From Bin5 sp965204525 (GTDB lineage Bacteria > Chloroflexota > Anaerolineae > Caldilineales > Caldilineaceae), in contig OZ241994.1 of assembly GCA_965204525.1 (NCBI GenBank), positions 3,720,001 through 3,784,000 on the forward strand: a DNA stretch of 64,000 nucleotides, written 5' to 3'. The notes under the pieces are model-generated. The model ran no database searches and was not told the origin of the DNA. It saw nothing but the letters and a program-made list of their open reading frames with translations. Made by a program: the position numbers and the translations under genes. Numbering within the stretch: position 1 is the first letter of the stretch; each line of letters opens with the position of its first letter. Positions 1 to 10,053 of this stretch are shown here, piece after piece.

Positions 1-140
1 AACGAGAAGTAGATGGAGGCCAACATCGGGCCAATGGTAAAGATCAGGAAGCCGGCGAGCCAGGGGAGAATATAGAGCCGGCCTTCCCACGCTTCTTTGC
101 GGGCGAGAGGGCCTGGTCTGTGCCTGGTTTGGAGAGCCAT
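1..140 (-). CDS. Sugar ABC transporter permease, N-terminal fragment
   Basis: Only the first 46 codons lie in the window; the gene runs off the left edge. The translation starts MALQTRHRPG and reaches a hydrophobic first membrane segment (LYILPWLAGFLIF) typical of UgpA/LacF-type inner-membrane sugar permeases. It lies downstream of the binding-protein gene on the same strand, with a strong hairpin in the 71-bp gap, so the two probably form one operon with graded expression. The family is a confident call from this N-terminus plus context; the substrate cannot be told. Confidence 0.7.
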   Translation of the reverse strand, partial: MALQTRHRPGPLARKEAWEGRLYILPWLAGFLIFTIGPMLASIYFS

Positions 141-167
141 GACGGCAGTGGATAGTGAATAGTGGTT

Positions 168-200
168 AGTGGCCAGCCGCTCTTGCAGCGGCTGGCCACT
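168..200 (-). terminator. Hairpin between binding-protein and permease genes
   Basis: Perfect 14-bp inverted repeat (168-181 and 187-200) with a 5-nt loop, between the binding-protein stop and the permease start. It lacks a clear T-run, so it may act as an mRNA 3' stabiliser or partial attenuator instead of a full terminator. The adjacent 12-mer CAGTGGATAGTG (146-157) recurs at 28516 and 40134 beside similar hairpins. Confidence 0.6.
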
Positions 201-211
201 GGCTAATACGG

Positions 212-1540
212 TTACGAGTTGACGAGGGCGGTCGACTCTTCGGCGAGCTGGCCGAGGATCTCCTCGACGGGGCGTGTTCCCAGGACCATCTCATCCCAGG
301 CCACGTTCCAGTAGGTGTTGATCCATTCGGACTCTTTGGGACTGGTGCGATAGGTGCGCAGAATCGGGCGGATGGCCTCGTAGACCTCGGTATCCTCCCA
401 TTCGTAGACGGTGGCAGGCGCAACGCGCTTGATCGATGGGAAGCGGCCGCCGCCGATCTTGGCGTAGATGCCGGCTGCGGCTTCCGAGAAGGAGCGCTCC
501 TTGTACCAGGCCCAGGCCGGATCGACGTTGCCGGGGCTGCTGGAGAAGTAGAAGGAGTTGAGCGCGGCGACGGAGTACTGGCCGCTCGGCCCCGTGGGGA
601 AGGGTACCATGCCGATGTCGAAGAGATCGGGCGCGCCGTCCTGGACGATGGTGCGGGTGTACCACTGCCCGGCCATGGTGGCCATGGAGCGGCCGTTGGT
701 ATAGCTGATCGGCTGCTCGGTGGTGCTGGAGCCGGGCAGGGGGGTCAATCCTTCAAGGTAGAACTGCTGGATCCACTTCCAGAGGGCGACGTTCTCCTGG
801 TTGTCCATGATGCTGGCGGAGAAGTCGTCGTTCCACTGCTCTGTGCCCCAGGCCCAGGCGAGCATGACATAGACGGAGACGCTGCGGCCGCTGCCCATTT
901 CGTAGCCGTAGATGGGAACGCCGTCCTGTTCGCTGGTGAACTCTTTGGCGAACTGGTACCAGGCGTCGTAGTCCCAGTCACCGTTTTCGTTCATCTCCTT
1001 GGGCGTAGTGGCGCCGGCCTCGTTGACCGCCGAGAGGTTGTACCAGTGCAGCCAGCCGCTGATGAACCAGGCGAGGCCGAAGGTTTCGCCTTCGATCGTC
1101 TCCTTGGCGTAGTCAAAGAAGTCGTCGGCGGAGATCTCGGTATCGGAGTCGATCAGGTCGTCCAGCGGGCCGATGACGTTGTTCTCGATGAAGAGGGGCA
1201 GCCACTGCCAGTAGCCGTAGATCACGTCGTACTTGGAGCCGCCGGCAATCGAGGTGAGCAGCTTTTCAGTGAAGCCGGCCCAGGGCGCCTGTTCACGAAT
1301 GATCTCGTAGTCCGGGTACTTCTCGGTGAAATATTCGATGAACAGCTGGTCGGCCTCGACCCAGGCATCGGTGCCGGTGGGGTCGTAGTCGAAAATGTAG
1401 GCGGTCTCCTTCTCGGCCATCATGGAGCCTTCGTCCATGGCGCCGTCCTGGGCGACGGGCGCGCACGCGGCAAGTGTGAGACCTGCGCCGGCCAAACCCG
1501 CGTTGCGCATGAACTCGCGGCGACTCAGTTGCTTGGACAT
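212..1540 (-). CDS. Tat-exported sugar-binding lipoprotein of an ABC transporter
   Basis: 442 aa. The N-terminus carries a twin-arginine motif (SRREFM, residues 6-11), a short hydrophobic stretch and a lipobox ending LAAC with the lipidated cysteine at residue 26. The protein is therefore predicted to cross the membrane folded through Tat and stay anchored outside. The mature part is a family 1 extracellular solute-binding protein, rich in Trp and Tyr as expected for carbohydrate binding. A good ribosome site (GAAGGAG) precedes the ATG. It is first in its operon, followed by a hairpin and a permease. The sugar ligand is unknown. Confidence 0.9.
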   Translation of the reverse strand: MSKQLSRREFMRNAGLAGAGLTLAACAPVAQDGAMDEGSMMAEKETAYIFDYDPTGTDAWVEADQLFIEYFTEKYPDYEIIREQAPWAGFTEKLLTSIAGGSKYDVIYGYWQWLPLFIENNVIGPLDDLIDSDTEISADDFFDYAKETIEGETFGLAWFISGWLHWYNLSAVNEAGATTPKEMNENGDWDYDAWYQFAKEFTSEQDGVPIYGYEMGSGRSVSVYVMLAWAWGTEQWNDDFSASIMDNQENVALWKWIQQFYLEGLTPLPGSSTTEQPISYTNGRSMATMAGQWYTRTIVQDGAPDLFDIGMVPFPTGPSGQYSVAALNSFYFSSSPGNVDPAWAWYKERSFSEAAAGIYAKIGGGRFPSIKRVAPATVYEWEDTEVYEAIRPILRTYRTSPKESEWINTYWNVAWDEMVLGTRPVEEILGQLAEESTALVNS

Positions 1541-1833
1541 GGTGTCTGTCTCCTTCGTTGAATGGAAAGGGAATCGGGATATGGCGAAGAAAAGTCTGTT
1601 TCAGCAGAACTGTAGCGCACGCCGCACTGCGAAGGAGCGCGAGATGCGCCGTCATGTTTTCGCTTGCACCCAAAGTGTGATGGAACTGGCTGCAATACTT
1701 TGCCGGAGGGGAGAGAGGAAAAATATCGTCTTGATTTCTGTTGAGCGTAGTTTGTTCATTCCACTGATGGCAGCCAATGAGTTGAATGATCAGTAATATA
1801 TGAAGTACGTTCAACCACACAAATCTCTACATA

Positions 1834-2556
1834 TTACAAAAGAGCGCCCTGCACAGCCTCCGACGACTGATTTGGATTTTCCACAGCCTCCGTTGGCGTA
1901 GATTCTGTGCCACGGTTACGAAACAGCACCTCCAGAGTTTTGACACCAATGCCCTTGTGCGCGGTGAGTTGACTAATAGTATGGATGTCTGATCGGCCAA
2001 ATGCTTCATGGAGCGATGAAATACGGTGGACAGACAGACCGGTCTCCGATGCAAGATCCTCGATCGTTTCACGTTCGAACTTTTGCTTAATTTTTCGATA
2101 CCAGTCATCTTCCACATTGCGGTCGTAAATGTATATATCAATGTCTATATCACACACGTAAAGATGCTTGACCATAATTGCAATGGCTTCATCCTCTGGT
2201 AACTTCCCATTCAGCGTACCCAGAGCAGGAAAGGCAATAGATTCGATCCCGCGTTGCCTGTACGTTTCGACAAATCGTTTGAGTCCTTCATGGAGGTACG
2301 ATTTCCTAGAAGGATCTTTCCAGTGCTTTTTCGTCGGGAAGTTCAACACCCAAGGGCTTTCTTTGTCGTAGAGCCACAGTTTTCCAATATCTATTGCACC
2401 ATTTCGGCAATGTTCTTCATACCGCTTAAACATGTCTGGAAATCGCAGCTTGAACTCCAAAGCAATACCAGCCCCCATGACCCCAACACAATTGACTGTG
2501 TTAACCAGAGTCTGGCACTGGCTATTGAATATGTTGCCCTTGATTATACGTAACAT
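1834..2556 (-). CDS. darG: DarG-like macrodomain antitoxin (DNA ADP-ribosyl glycohydrolase)
   Basis: 240 aa from the ATG at 2556; a longer in-frame extension to 2607 is possible but overlaps darT, and the chosen start lies 1 nt after the darT stop (TAA C ATG). Residues 1-150 or so form a macrodomain: LRIIKGNIF start, NTVNCVGVMGAGIA ADP-ribose loop, and AFPALGTLNGKL second loop. Residues 150-240 look helical with a helix-hairpin-helix-like part, as in the longer DarG proteins. DarG removes the ADP-ribose that DarT puts on thymidine in DNA and also binds DarT. Its gene is intact while its toxin is broken. The stretch is AT-rich compared with its surroundings. Confidence 0.88.
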   Translation of the reverse strand: MLRIIKGNIFNSQCQTLVNTVNCVGVMGAGIALEFKLRFPDMFKRYEEHCRNGAIDIGKLWLYDKESPWVLNFPTKKHWKDPSRKSYLHEGLKRFVETYRQRGIESIAFPALGTLNGKLPEDEAIAIMVKHLYVCDIDIDIYIYDRNVEDDWYRKIKQKFERETIEDLASETGLSVHRISSLHEAFGRSDIHTISQLTAHKGIGVKTLEVLFRNRGTESTPTEAVENPNQSSEAVQGALL

Positions 2557-2819
2557 GTTAGAAAAACCACTCTGGGCGCACCAGTATTTCAACCTCTGGC
2601 ATTGCAAGCTGAACTACATCGTGCGCTTGTTGGCTGTATACCACAATGTTCTCAATCAACTTGGTAGCGATTGATTCTGGCACAAGAACCTCCGCGCACC
2701 GCTTACGTGCTCCATCCTCAAAATCGTTCCAATACTGCGCTTGTAGACATTCCCAATCAAGTTTGCTTAAATCAGCGATGTTATCGTAGAACTTCGTATC
2801 TGTTGACGCCGCGTTACCG

Positions 2820-2823
2820 TCGG
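2820..2823. repeat. Target-site duplication TCGG of the IS in darT
   Basis: TCGG at 2820-2823 directly abuts the left end of the IS and is repeated at 4053-4056 directly after the right end. Four bases is the duplication typical of IS407-group elements. Removing one copy restores the darT frame. Confidence 0.9.
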
Positions 2824-2852
2824 TGACCTGCCCCCGAAGTTTGTACCACCTG

Positions 2853-3677
<825 letters not shown>

Positions 3678-3709
3678 GTGGTCGACACACTGGCGACGAC
3701 GTGAAGGAC

Positions 3710-3988
3710 TCAGAACTTTCCCTCAGACGCCTCCCTCAGGATCTGGTTGTCCAGCGTCAGGTCCGCCACCGCTCTCTTCAGGCGGCTGTTCTCCGACTCC
3801 AGACGCTTCAGGCGCCTGGCCTGGTCGATCCTGAGCCCCCCGTACTCGCTGCGCCAGCGGTAGAAGGTCTGCTCGGTCACGCCTATCCGGCGGGCGGCCT
3901 CAGCCACTGTGCTGCCCTCGGCTACCGCCACCTCGGCCTCTCTCAGCTTGTTGACCACCTGCTCCGGCGTATGTCTCTTCTTAGCCAT
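3710..3988 (-). CDS. IS3-family transposase OrfA (helix-turn-helix, leucine zipper)
   Basis: 92 aa, start MAKKRHTPEQ. Residues 10-50 form a helix-turn-helix (EAARRIGVTEQTFYRW), and residues 60-85 a coiled coil (LKRLESENSRLKRAVADL) that mediates multimerisation. OrfA recognises the IS ends and, alone, usually down-regulates transposition. The last codons contain GGA-AAG, a plausible -1 slip site leading into the orfB frame; the stop is at 3710-3712. Confidence 0.93.
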   Translation of the reverse strand: MAKKRHTPEQVVNKLREAEVAVAEGSTVAEAARRIGVTEQTFYRWRSEYGGLRIDQARRLKRLESENSRLKRAVADLTLDNQILREASEGKF

Positions 3989-4393
3989 CTTTCCCCCTTT
4001 CTACGGCCCCATACTAACATTATACCTGGACCAGTTTTTGGGGGGCAGGTCATCGGTAAAGATTGTTCCTGGGAAAAACAATACCCTGTTTGAGATGTAT
4101 AAGATAGCCAAGTTATCTTGCTTGTCCCTACGTCGGGACAGCATTGGGTTCCTTGCTCGGAAGTACAACGCAACGTAATCGTGTAAAGCTCTTTCGTTGA
4201 TGGGGTCATGTCGCCATCTTCTTCTCCTTTGTACGCTTGGGTCCGAGATGTCGCGGGGATTGTGTATTACATGGGCCTGATTGTGCGTTGTCAGTCCTGA
4301 TTTAGCAATACTATCGAGATTATCAATGTGGGTCATGTGGTAAAGGTACTTGATTCCGTACCTTACCAACTGTTCGACATCGTACTGATGCAT

Positions 4394-5694
4394 AGGACTC
4401 CTCTTTGAGGGTCCATTATCTCATCGGGCCTTCATTCTCGCAAGTCCTTACACTTTTTCCTTTCGGGTCTGGCCTTGCGCGCGCTGCAGATCAAATTGTC
4501 GTCAATGGCAGCCATCGACAACTGGCCACCGGCGTAGCAGTCGTCTGTGACGAGGTGGCTGTCGAAGCCTGGCGCAGTGTTCGGGTAGGGTCTGGAAGGC
4601 AGATTCTGTCTGCCTTAAGAGTAGGGAAAATCTGTGATCACAATCCGGTTCTTCCAACTGGCAGACGATGATTACAAGAGGTCGGTCGATATCTTTTAAG
4701 CAGTGTGGGTAGATCAGCAGGAAACTGTAGACGAGTGGAGGGAAAGGGAGGTGAAATGGGCGGTGAGTCCCAATGTTTGGACCACGAAACGGGAACAAGG
4801 AGCATCCAGGCGGATGCTGCAGGTTTCGGTCAGTGCACGACGAGCGCTCGTACGAGAGTTGCACGAGAGATCCACGAGCGTTTACGAGAGTTTGCGTGAA
4901 AAAATTCCGATGATCATAGCAACTTAATGACATAAGAATTATTTGATAGGCGTAGCCAGGAGACGACGAGCGGATGGGGCCACTGGCTCGCAGCCGGATA
5001 CCGTTTGAACCTTTACTTTCCCGCTTTCGATTGCGCGGATCTTGCCCGCCTTATAGAAATGTCAACGACTCCCAAGGTGGATCCCAAACGGGAATCGGAG
5101 TTTGCAGATTTTGCAGACGCAGCCTGTGCTTCCGCATTCCGGCTTTGTAGAGGGCGCGAAAATTGGTGGTTTCACATAGAACTTCCTTTAGAAAGAACGC
5201 GAATAACGCCGATGACGACGGTGTATTTTTATGAATTTTTTCATAAATATGTCCGCTTTGTCCGCTCAAAGGCATGTTTTTGGGGCGTTTTGGGGCGGAT
5301 CCAGGCTATTTGTTCACGTTGTGCATGGGTTTGGGCAGGGCTATGGCGCCGCGAAGCTCCTTCCTTTTGAGGGCCGGCAGGTCAGTCGTGTTGACAAGCT
5401 TCCGGGGCTCTCCGGCGCGGCCGACCTCTGGCTGCAGCGAGGACTACGGCAGACTCACCGGAGCCAGGGCAGTGATTTGAGGGTATGGCGGTGGCCAGGA
5501 GATAGAGGGTAAGACGTGGTTGTCTCTTCCGTGTCCCGTCGGGCCGTACTGCCCATTCTACAGGTCCCGTAAGATCAGTGTTCAGGAAACCGCGGGCAGG
5601 CGCATTCGATTGTCCATCTGCTGGTGCCGGGGAAAGGATTCTGGCCGGTAGTTTTCGCTCCAATGTAGCAGGGTGGGCAGCCAGCGAGTTGCCT
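4394..5694. other. About 1.3 kb without a supportable gene
   Basis: No reading frame here shows a recognisable domain, good start context or coherent residue composition. The part next to 4393 should hold the darTG promoter. Two small inverted repeats are visible: AAGGCAGA/TCTGCCTT arms at 4596-4603 and 4609-4616, and the palindrome TGTGATCACA at 4633-4642, which could be operator sites. Around 4837-4894 the motif ACGAG recurs several times without clear periodicity. The region ends at an IS remnant, so it is probably decayed mobile-element DNA. Confidence 0.6.
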
Positions 5695-5767
5695 TTTGGC
5701 CATCTTTCTCCCTTTCTACGGCCCAATACTTACATATTAGCAGGACCAGTTTTTGCGGGACAGGTCA
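5695..5767 (-). mobile_element. Right-end remnant of the same IS3-like element
   Basis: These 73 bases match the last part of the intact IS (start of orfA, leader and terminal repeat, ending GACAGGTCA at 5767), with scattered changes. The rest of the element is missing. Orientation is the same as in the two larger copies. It directly abuts a recombinase fragment and marks the edge of the defence region. Confidence 0.85.
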
Positions 5768-5865
5768 AAATCGCTCGTCTCAACGACCTCGTAGAGCTTC
5801 TCAAGCCGCTTCCTCACGTCGGATAGCTTCGCCTCGATGACCTCCAGCCTGCCGGAAAGCGCTCC
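5768..5865 (-). pseudogene. Fragment of a serine recombinase coiled-coil region
   Basis: One minus-strand frame reads GALSGRLEVIEAKLSDVRKR followed by LEKLYEVVETSDFDL and then enters the IS remnant. This heptad-rich pattern matches the coiled-coil segment of large serine recombinases (resolvase/invertase superfamily). There is no start, catalytic domain or zinc-binding part, so it is a fragment cut by the IS. Identification rests on the pattern only. Confidence 0.5.
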
Positions 5866-6005
5866 GTGATACCATCGTCTAGCAACTCGGTCAGCCTGCG
5901 TTGGACGGTTGAGTGCGGCTCGCCGAGGATGCCTGCCAGTTCTGCAGGGTCAATGAACGGCATCCGGCTGAGATGGTACAGCATCTGTCGATCTGAGAGG
6001 GCCAT
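5866..6005 (-). pseudogene. Helix-turn-helix fragment, replication-relaxation-like
   Basis: The ORF 5814-6005 starts MALSDRQMLYHLSRMPFIDP and contains a winged-helix pattern (ELAGILGEPHSTVQRRLTEL). After about 46 residues the sense ends and the recombinase fragment continues in another frame, so this is the N-terminus of a larger protein joined to foreign DNA. Similar N-termini occur in replication-relaxation proteins of plasmids and integrative elements. That assignment is tentative. Confidence 0.45.
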
Positions 6006-6077
6006 ACATCAAGAGTAGCAAGGGGTGGGTATCGCCCGCCGCCAACAAGTGTCAGTAAGGGAATGTCGCCCGCTGTT

Positions 6078-6806
6078 TCACAAGGGAAGCGTGCGCCCCG
6101 CTTCTCGAAGGCGTTGGCGGCGCTGCTGAGCGTCGGGCATAGCCTCAGCCACCAAGTTCCAGAAGTCCGTCGAGTGGTTCCGATGGGTCAGGTGGGCCAA
6201 CTCGTGGACGACGATGTACTCAATAAGCGCTGGAGGAAGCATCATGGCGCGCCAGTTAAAACGGAGCGTGCCATCGGGCGCGCAACTACCCCACCGTTGG
6301 CGTTGATCGCGTACGAGCACCCGCGACCGTTCTCCCTGGCCGAGCCGAGGCCACCAACGTTTAACAACGTTCGGCAGCCGCTCGGCAGCCCGGCCCCGAT
6401 ACCATCCGACGATGGCGCGGCGTATACGCTGTTGCCGTTCCTCACCTTCGAGACCTTCAGGCACAGCCACCCGGAACCGCCAGTGGTCGAAACGGACCTC
6501 CGGCAAGCGCACCTCCCCAGTATCGACGATCATGCGGGCGTTGCGTCCCAGGTATGGCAGCGTCTCGCCGCTGACGAAGCGTTTCGGCGCGGCCTCCAGC
6601 ATCTCACTTGATGCATGGCTGAGTATCCAGGGTGCCCGCCTGCGCACTATGGCACGCAGTTCGTCCTCCGGCATCGTCATGGGTGCGGCAACCTGCACGC
6701 CGCCGCCGCCCATCGTGATCTGCACCGTTTTCCTGCGCCGCTCGCTGCGGCGCACCTCGTAGCCGATGGTCGTGTTGCCGAAGCGGACACTGCCCCGCTC
6801 GCTCAC
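6078..6806 (-). CDS. YgjP-like zinc metallopeptidase (DUF45, SprT-like fold)
   Basis: 242 aa from a GTG at 6806, chosen because it lies 8 bp after the hsdR stop and gives the normal length of the family; upstream in-frame sequence overlaps hsdR. The zinc-binding helix is HELAHLTHRNH near residue 190, with the typical preceding WGSC segment and a C-terminal basic tail. DUF45 proteins are found directly after hsdR in many type I restriction operons; their role there is not settled. Translational coupling to hsdR is likely from the tight spacing. Confidence 0.85.
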   Translation of the reverse strand: MSERGSVRFGNTTIGYEVRRSERRRKTVQITMGGGGVQVAAPMTMPEDELRAIVRRRAPWILSHASSEMLEAAPKRFVSGETLPYLGRNARMIVDTGEVRLPEVRFDHWRFRVAVPEGLEGEERQQRIRRAIVGWYRGRAAERLPNVVKRWWPRLGQGERSRVLVRDQRQRWGSCAPDGTLRFNWRAMMLPPALIEYIVVHELAHLTHRNHSTDFWNLVAEAMPDAQQRRQRLREAGRTLPL

Positions 6807-6813
6807 CGTTCGC

Positions 6814-9800
6814 TCACCGTTCGCTCCTCCTGCGCGCCATTTCGACGATCCGGTTCGCCAGTTCGTCCAACTGGATTTCGGTGTAATCGCCCGTGGGCCT
6901 GAGCACGCGCTTGATGTCCCGGCGCATCTCCCGCAGGACCTCCAAGTTCGACTGCCAGTCCACAACGGTGTAGTGCCTGTCGACGACTGCCTGGACCTTC
7001 AGAGCAACGCTCTTCGTACTCTCATCGATAGATGTTCGGTACTGTGCTTTCTCCTCACGTAACTGCGAGAGAGAGACGTCCTCCTGTGACCGTTCATCCA
7101 GCAGTTCGTAGATGGCAAAGGCGACAGGGGACAGACCGCGTTCTGCGGCGATGTCGGCTTCGCTTCGAACATCCTGGCGCAGCAGGGCAAGGTAGCGGCA
7201 CGCCTCTGCCGAGTCGATCAACCGATTGCGAAGGTCTTGAATGATGCGCTCGAGCTGTGCTGAGAGCTTCTCGAAGAAAGCGGGGTTGTCGGCCAGGCGT
7301 TCGTGTATCTGCGCCCTGATCGCATGCTCCATGATCGAGGCCCGGGCCTCGTCATGGGGAAGGGCAGCGATCTTCTGCTCGAAGTCTTGATCGAGGATGG
7401 ATACCGGCCGCATCATCTCCCGGACCTGGGCACTGATGCGCTCGTCCACCAGCTTCTTCACCTTAGCCCCGATCTCGGTCCAATCTGCGTCAGCGTCCTC
7501 ACGAAGGAACTGGGCGCGGGCGTAGGCGCGTATCTCCGTAAGCCGCGCTAGCCGGTCCGTGTACTCCAGCGCGCGCGGGTCGGGCAGGAAGCGATCCATG
7601 AGGCGTGAGAATTGGCGATAGTCAGCATTGAACCGCTCGAACAGGTCGGCTTTGAAGTTGCCCTCTGTGGAGACGTCCGGTGCAAAGACGCTGACGCACG
7701 CCCAGGTGTCACTGAGTTCCCGGCCCCTGAAATGTGACTCCGCCTGGACAGCCGCCGCCTCGACGACCGGCGCCGGGTCCTCGTCCATCGCCTGCATCGT
7801 GTCTTGCACGTCCGCCCGATCGAAGGTGGAGAGGGCATCTTCAAGGTCCCGGGATACGCCGTGGTAGTCCACGACCAGACCATGGGTCTTCTCGGTCTCC
7901 ACTCCGTCCCGGCGGTGGGAGAAAGGACGGTTGACCCTCGCAATGGCCTGGAGCAGCCCGTGCTCCCGAAGCGCCTTGTCCAAGTAGAGCACCTGCTCTA
8001 CGGGCGCGTTGAAACCCGTCAACAGCATGTCGACCACGACCAACGCCTCCGGCTCTCCCTCCGGATCGACGAATGCGCTTTCAACCTGCTCCCGGTCGAG
8101 TTCGCGGGCCGCCTTGAACTCCGGTCCGTCGTTGGGGACCGTGGTGATGATGGGATAGGCGCTAAGGCCAAAGTCTCTCAACCGCTCTGCGTAGCGCAGG
8201 GCGGCAGCCCGGCTGGGCGCGACAACTTGGGCCTTGAACCCGTTGGGACGCACCCGTTCCTTGAAATGTTCGGCGATGTCCAGGGCGATCATCTCGATGC
8301 GCCGCTCCGCTCCCGCCACCGTCTCTTTATTGGCATAGCGGCGGCGAATTTGCGCCTGAATTGAAGGAGGATCGTCGCCGAACATGGCTTCGTACAATCT
8401 GTCCAATGTCTCCGGCCCCTCGACGGCAAGTTCGGGCAGGCGGGCCTCGTAAAAGATTGGCACCGTCGCGCCATCCGCTTCCGACTGCGGAATGGTGTAG
8501 ACGTCGATGAGCGCGCCGAAGCGCCCAATGGTGCTGTGCTTGTAGTCCCTCTCTATAGGTGTTCCAGTGAACCCGATGAGGGCCGCGTTGGGCAGCGCCC
8601 TGGACAAGCGTCCACCGAGGATGCCGTACTGAGTGCGGTGGGCCTCGTCCACCATGACTATAACGTCCTTCGAGGCGTTGAGCACATCAAGCTCGCCCTC
8701 AGGAGACGTCACCGCCTCCTCGAATTTTTGGATGGTGGTCATAATCGTGCGGCCGGTGCCGGTAGTGAGTAGACGACGCAGGTGCCGGCTGGTGGACGCC
8801 TGTTCCGGCGCGGGAAAGCCGCACCGCTCGAAGGTGCCGGTGATCTGCCGGTCCAGTTGGGTGCGGTCGGTGACCACGACGATGGTGGGATTGCCCAGAC
8901 GAGGCTCCCGGCGCAGCTTCGTCGCAAGCCACAGCATGGTCAGCGACTTGCCTGACCCCTGGGTGTGCCACACAACTCCTCCCCGGGCCTCCGGCTTACG
9001 GCCAGCGAGCAATCGCTCCAAGGCAGCGCGGACCGCGCGGTACTGCTGGTAGCGAGGCAGCTTTTTGACTAGCCGTCCCCGCTCTGGCTCGTAGACCACG
9101 TAGTCCCGCAGGATCTCCAGCATGGTCGCCGGAGACAGCAACCCGACGATGAGTTGCACTTGGCCCTGTGGCTCGATGCCGAAGTGCCGGCGGATCTCAT
9201 CCTCCGAACGCGGCAGCGTCGATTTCCACTCGAAGTAGGCGTTCTCGGAAGCGCCGAAGGCGGCGTAGGCGGCGGCAGCCCCACAGTGGGCCACGCAGAG
9301 CAGATTGTAGTAAAAGAGTTCGGGTGCGCCGCTCCCCTGCCACTCCGGCCCCGCCTCCTGGTAACGGCGAAGCTGTCGCACAGCCTGAGACTTCCAAACA
9401 TCCATGAGCGACGGCGACTTGGCCTCCATCACCACTAATGGGATGCCGTTGACGAAGAGGACCAGGTCGGGGATGACCATGCGCTCGTCGTCCTCCGTCC
9501 CGCCCCGTTCGTTGCCACGGCGAACCCGAAACTGGGTTGTGACGACGAACTCGTTGAGGCCGCCATCGGGGTGTTCGAAGTCGAAGAAGCGGACGATGCG
9601 GGAATCTCTTCCCCGCAGTCCGTCCACGGTCAAGGGAATCCCGTAGGTGAGGTACTCGTGGACCGCCTGGTTGCGGGCCATGCCGGTGGCATCGATGTGT
9701 TCTAGATCGAAGACGGCGCGGTCCGCTTGCTCCTCGGTCATCCATTCGTTGAGACGCATCAGGGCCGCCTTCAGACGCCCTTTCAGCAGAACCTCCCTTT

Positions 9801-9921
9801 CGTTGCCGCGCTCCGCTGCAAGGCTCTCACGTGGTACGTACGTCCATCCTAGTCGCTCCAGTAGGCGACGAGCCGGGTCCTCGGCGTGGTTGTACTCATT
9901 CAGCTTGGACGGGGTAGTCAT
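6814..9921 (-). CDS. hsdR: Type I restriction enzyme, R subunit (endonuclease/translocase)
   Basis: 1035 aa. The N-terminal nuclease has the PD...EAK motif (Pro151, Asp152, Glu166, Lys168). The SF2 motor follows with Walker A TQGSGKS (320-326), DEAH box (425-428) and GFTGTP. The C-terminal helical part docks onto the methylase. HsdR translocates DNA and cuts it when HsdM/HsdS meet an unmodified site. The ATG overlaps the stop of a short upstream ORF (ATGA), which is a relic of an hsdR 5' end. All motifs are intact, so the enzyme should be functional. Confidence 0.96.
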   Translation of the reverse strand: MTTPSKLNEYNHAEDPARRLLERLGWTYVPRESLAAERGNEREVLLKGRLKAALMRLNEWMTEEQADRAVFDLEHIDATGMARNQAVHEYLTYGIPLTVDGLRGRDSRIVRFFDFEHPDGGLNEFVVTTQFRVRRGNERGGTEDDERMVIPDLVLFVNGIPLVVMEAKSPSLMDVWKSQAVRQLRRYQEAGPEWQGSGAPELFYYNLLCVAHCGAAAAYAAFGASENAYFEWKSTLPRSEDEIRRHFGIEPQGQVQLIVGLLSPATMLEILRDYVVYEPERGRLVKKLPRYQQYRAVRAALERLLAGRKPEARGGVVWHTQGSGKSLTMLWLATKLRREPRLGNPTIVVVTDRTQLDRQITGTFERCGFPAPEQASTSRHLRRLLTTGTGRTIMTTIQKFEEAVTSPEGELDVLNASKDVIVMVDEAHRTQYGILGGRLSRALPNAALIGFTGTPIERDYKHSTIGRFGALIDVYTIPQSEADGATVPIFYEARLPELAVEGPETLDRLYEAMFGDDPPSIQAQIRRRYANKETVAGAERRIEMIALDIAEHFKERVRPNGFKAQVVAPSRAAALRYAERLRDFGLSAYPIITTVPNDGPEFKAARELDREQVESAFVDPEGEPEALVVVDMLLTGFNAPVEQVLYLDKALREHGLLQAIARVNRPFSHRRDGVETEKTHGLVVDYHGVSRDLEDALSTFDRADVQDTMQAMDEDPAPVVEAAAVQAESHFRGRELSDTWACVSVFAPDVSTEGNFKADLFERFNADYRQFSRLMDRFLPDPRALEYTDRLARLTEIRAYARAQFLREDADADWTEIGAKVKKLVDERISAQVREMMRPVSILDQDFEQKIAALPHDEARASIMEHAIRAQIHERLADNPAFFEKLSAQLERIIQDLRNRLIDSAEACRYLALLRQDVRSEADIAAERGLSPVAFAIYELLDERSQEDVSLSQLREEKAQYRTSIDESTKSVALKVQAVVDRHYTVVDWQSNLEVLREMRRDIKRVLRPTGDYTEIQLDELANRIVEMARRRSER

Positions 9922-10025
9922 GGTGCAGGCTCGCTAGACACGTACGTCCGACCAAGGCACTGTAGCAGCAAAAGTGCTGGATTCTTGGCCTTCTTGCATT
10001 CGTTCAGCTTGGCGGGGGAGATCAA
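9918..10025 (-). pseudogene. Relic of a second hsdR 5' end
   Basis: A 35-codon ORF from a TTG at 10025 reads ISPAKLNECKKAKNPALLLL then QCLGRTYV. It aligns with residues 3-29 of the downstream HsdR (TPSKLNEYNHAEDPARRLLE then RLGWTYV). Its TGA overlaps the hsdR ATG. The likeness extends to the DNA (CGTACGTCC, TTCAGCTTGG). The simplest reading is a recombination scar left when one hsdR allele replaced another; the alternative is a coupled leader peptide. Confidence 0.65.
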
Positions 10026-10053
10026 TCTACACCTGCGTGTTTGGCGTTATCGG

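Noticed and set aside
4633..4642. Palindrome TGTGATCACA, reminiscent of a CRP half-site pair
   Set aside because: True CRP sites have six bases between the halves; this is a single 10-bp palindrome and could occur by chance.
4837..4894. Clustered ACGAG motifs that looked like a short tandem array
   Set aside because: Spacing is irregular and there are no conserved repeat/spacer units, so it is not a CRISPR or satellite. No CRISPR array was seen anywhere in the window.
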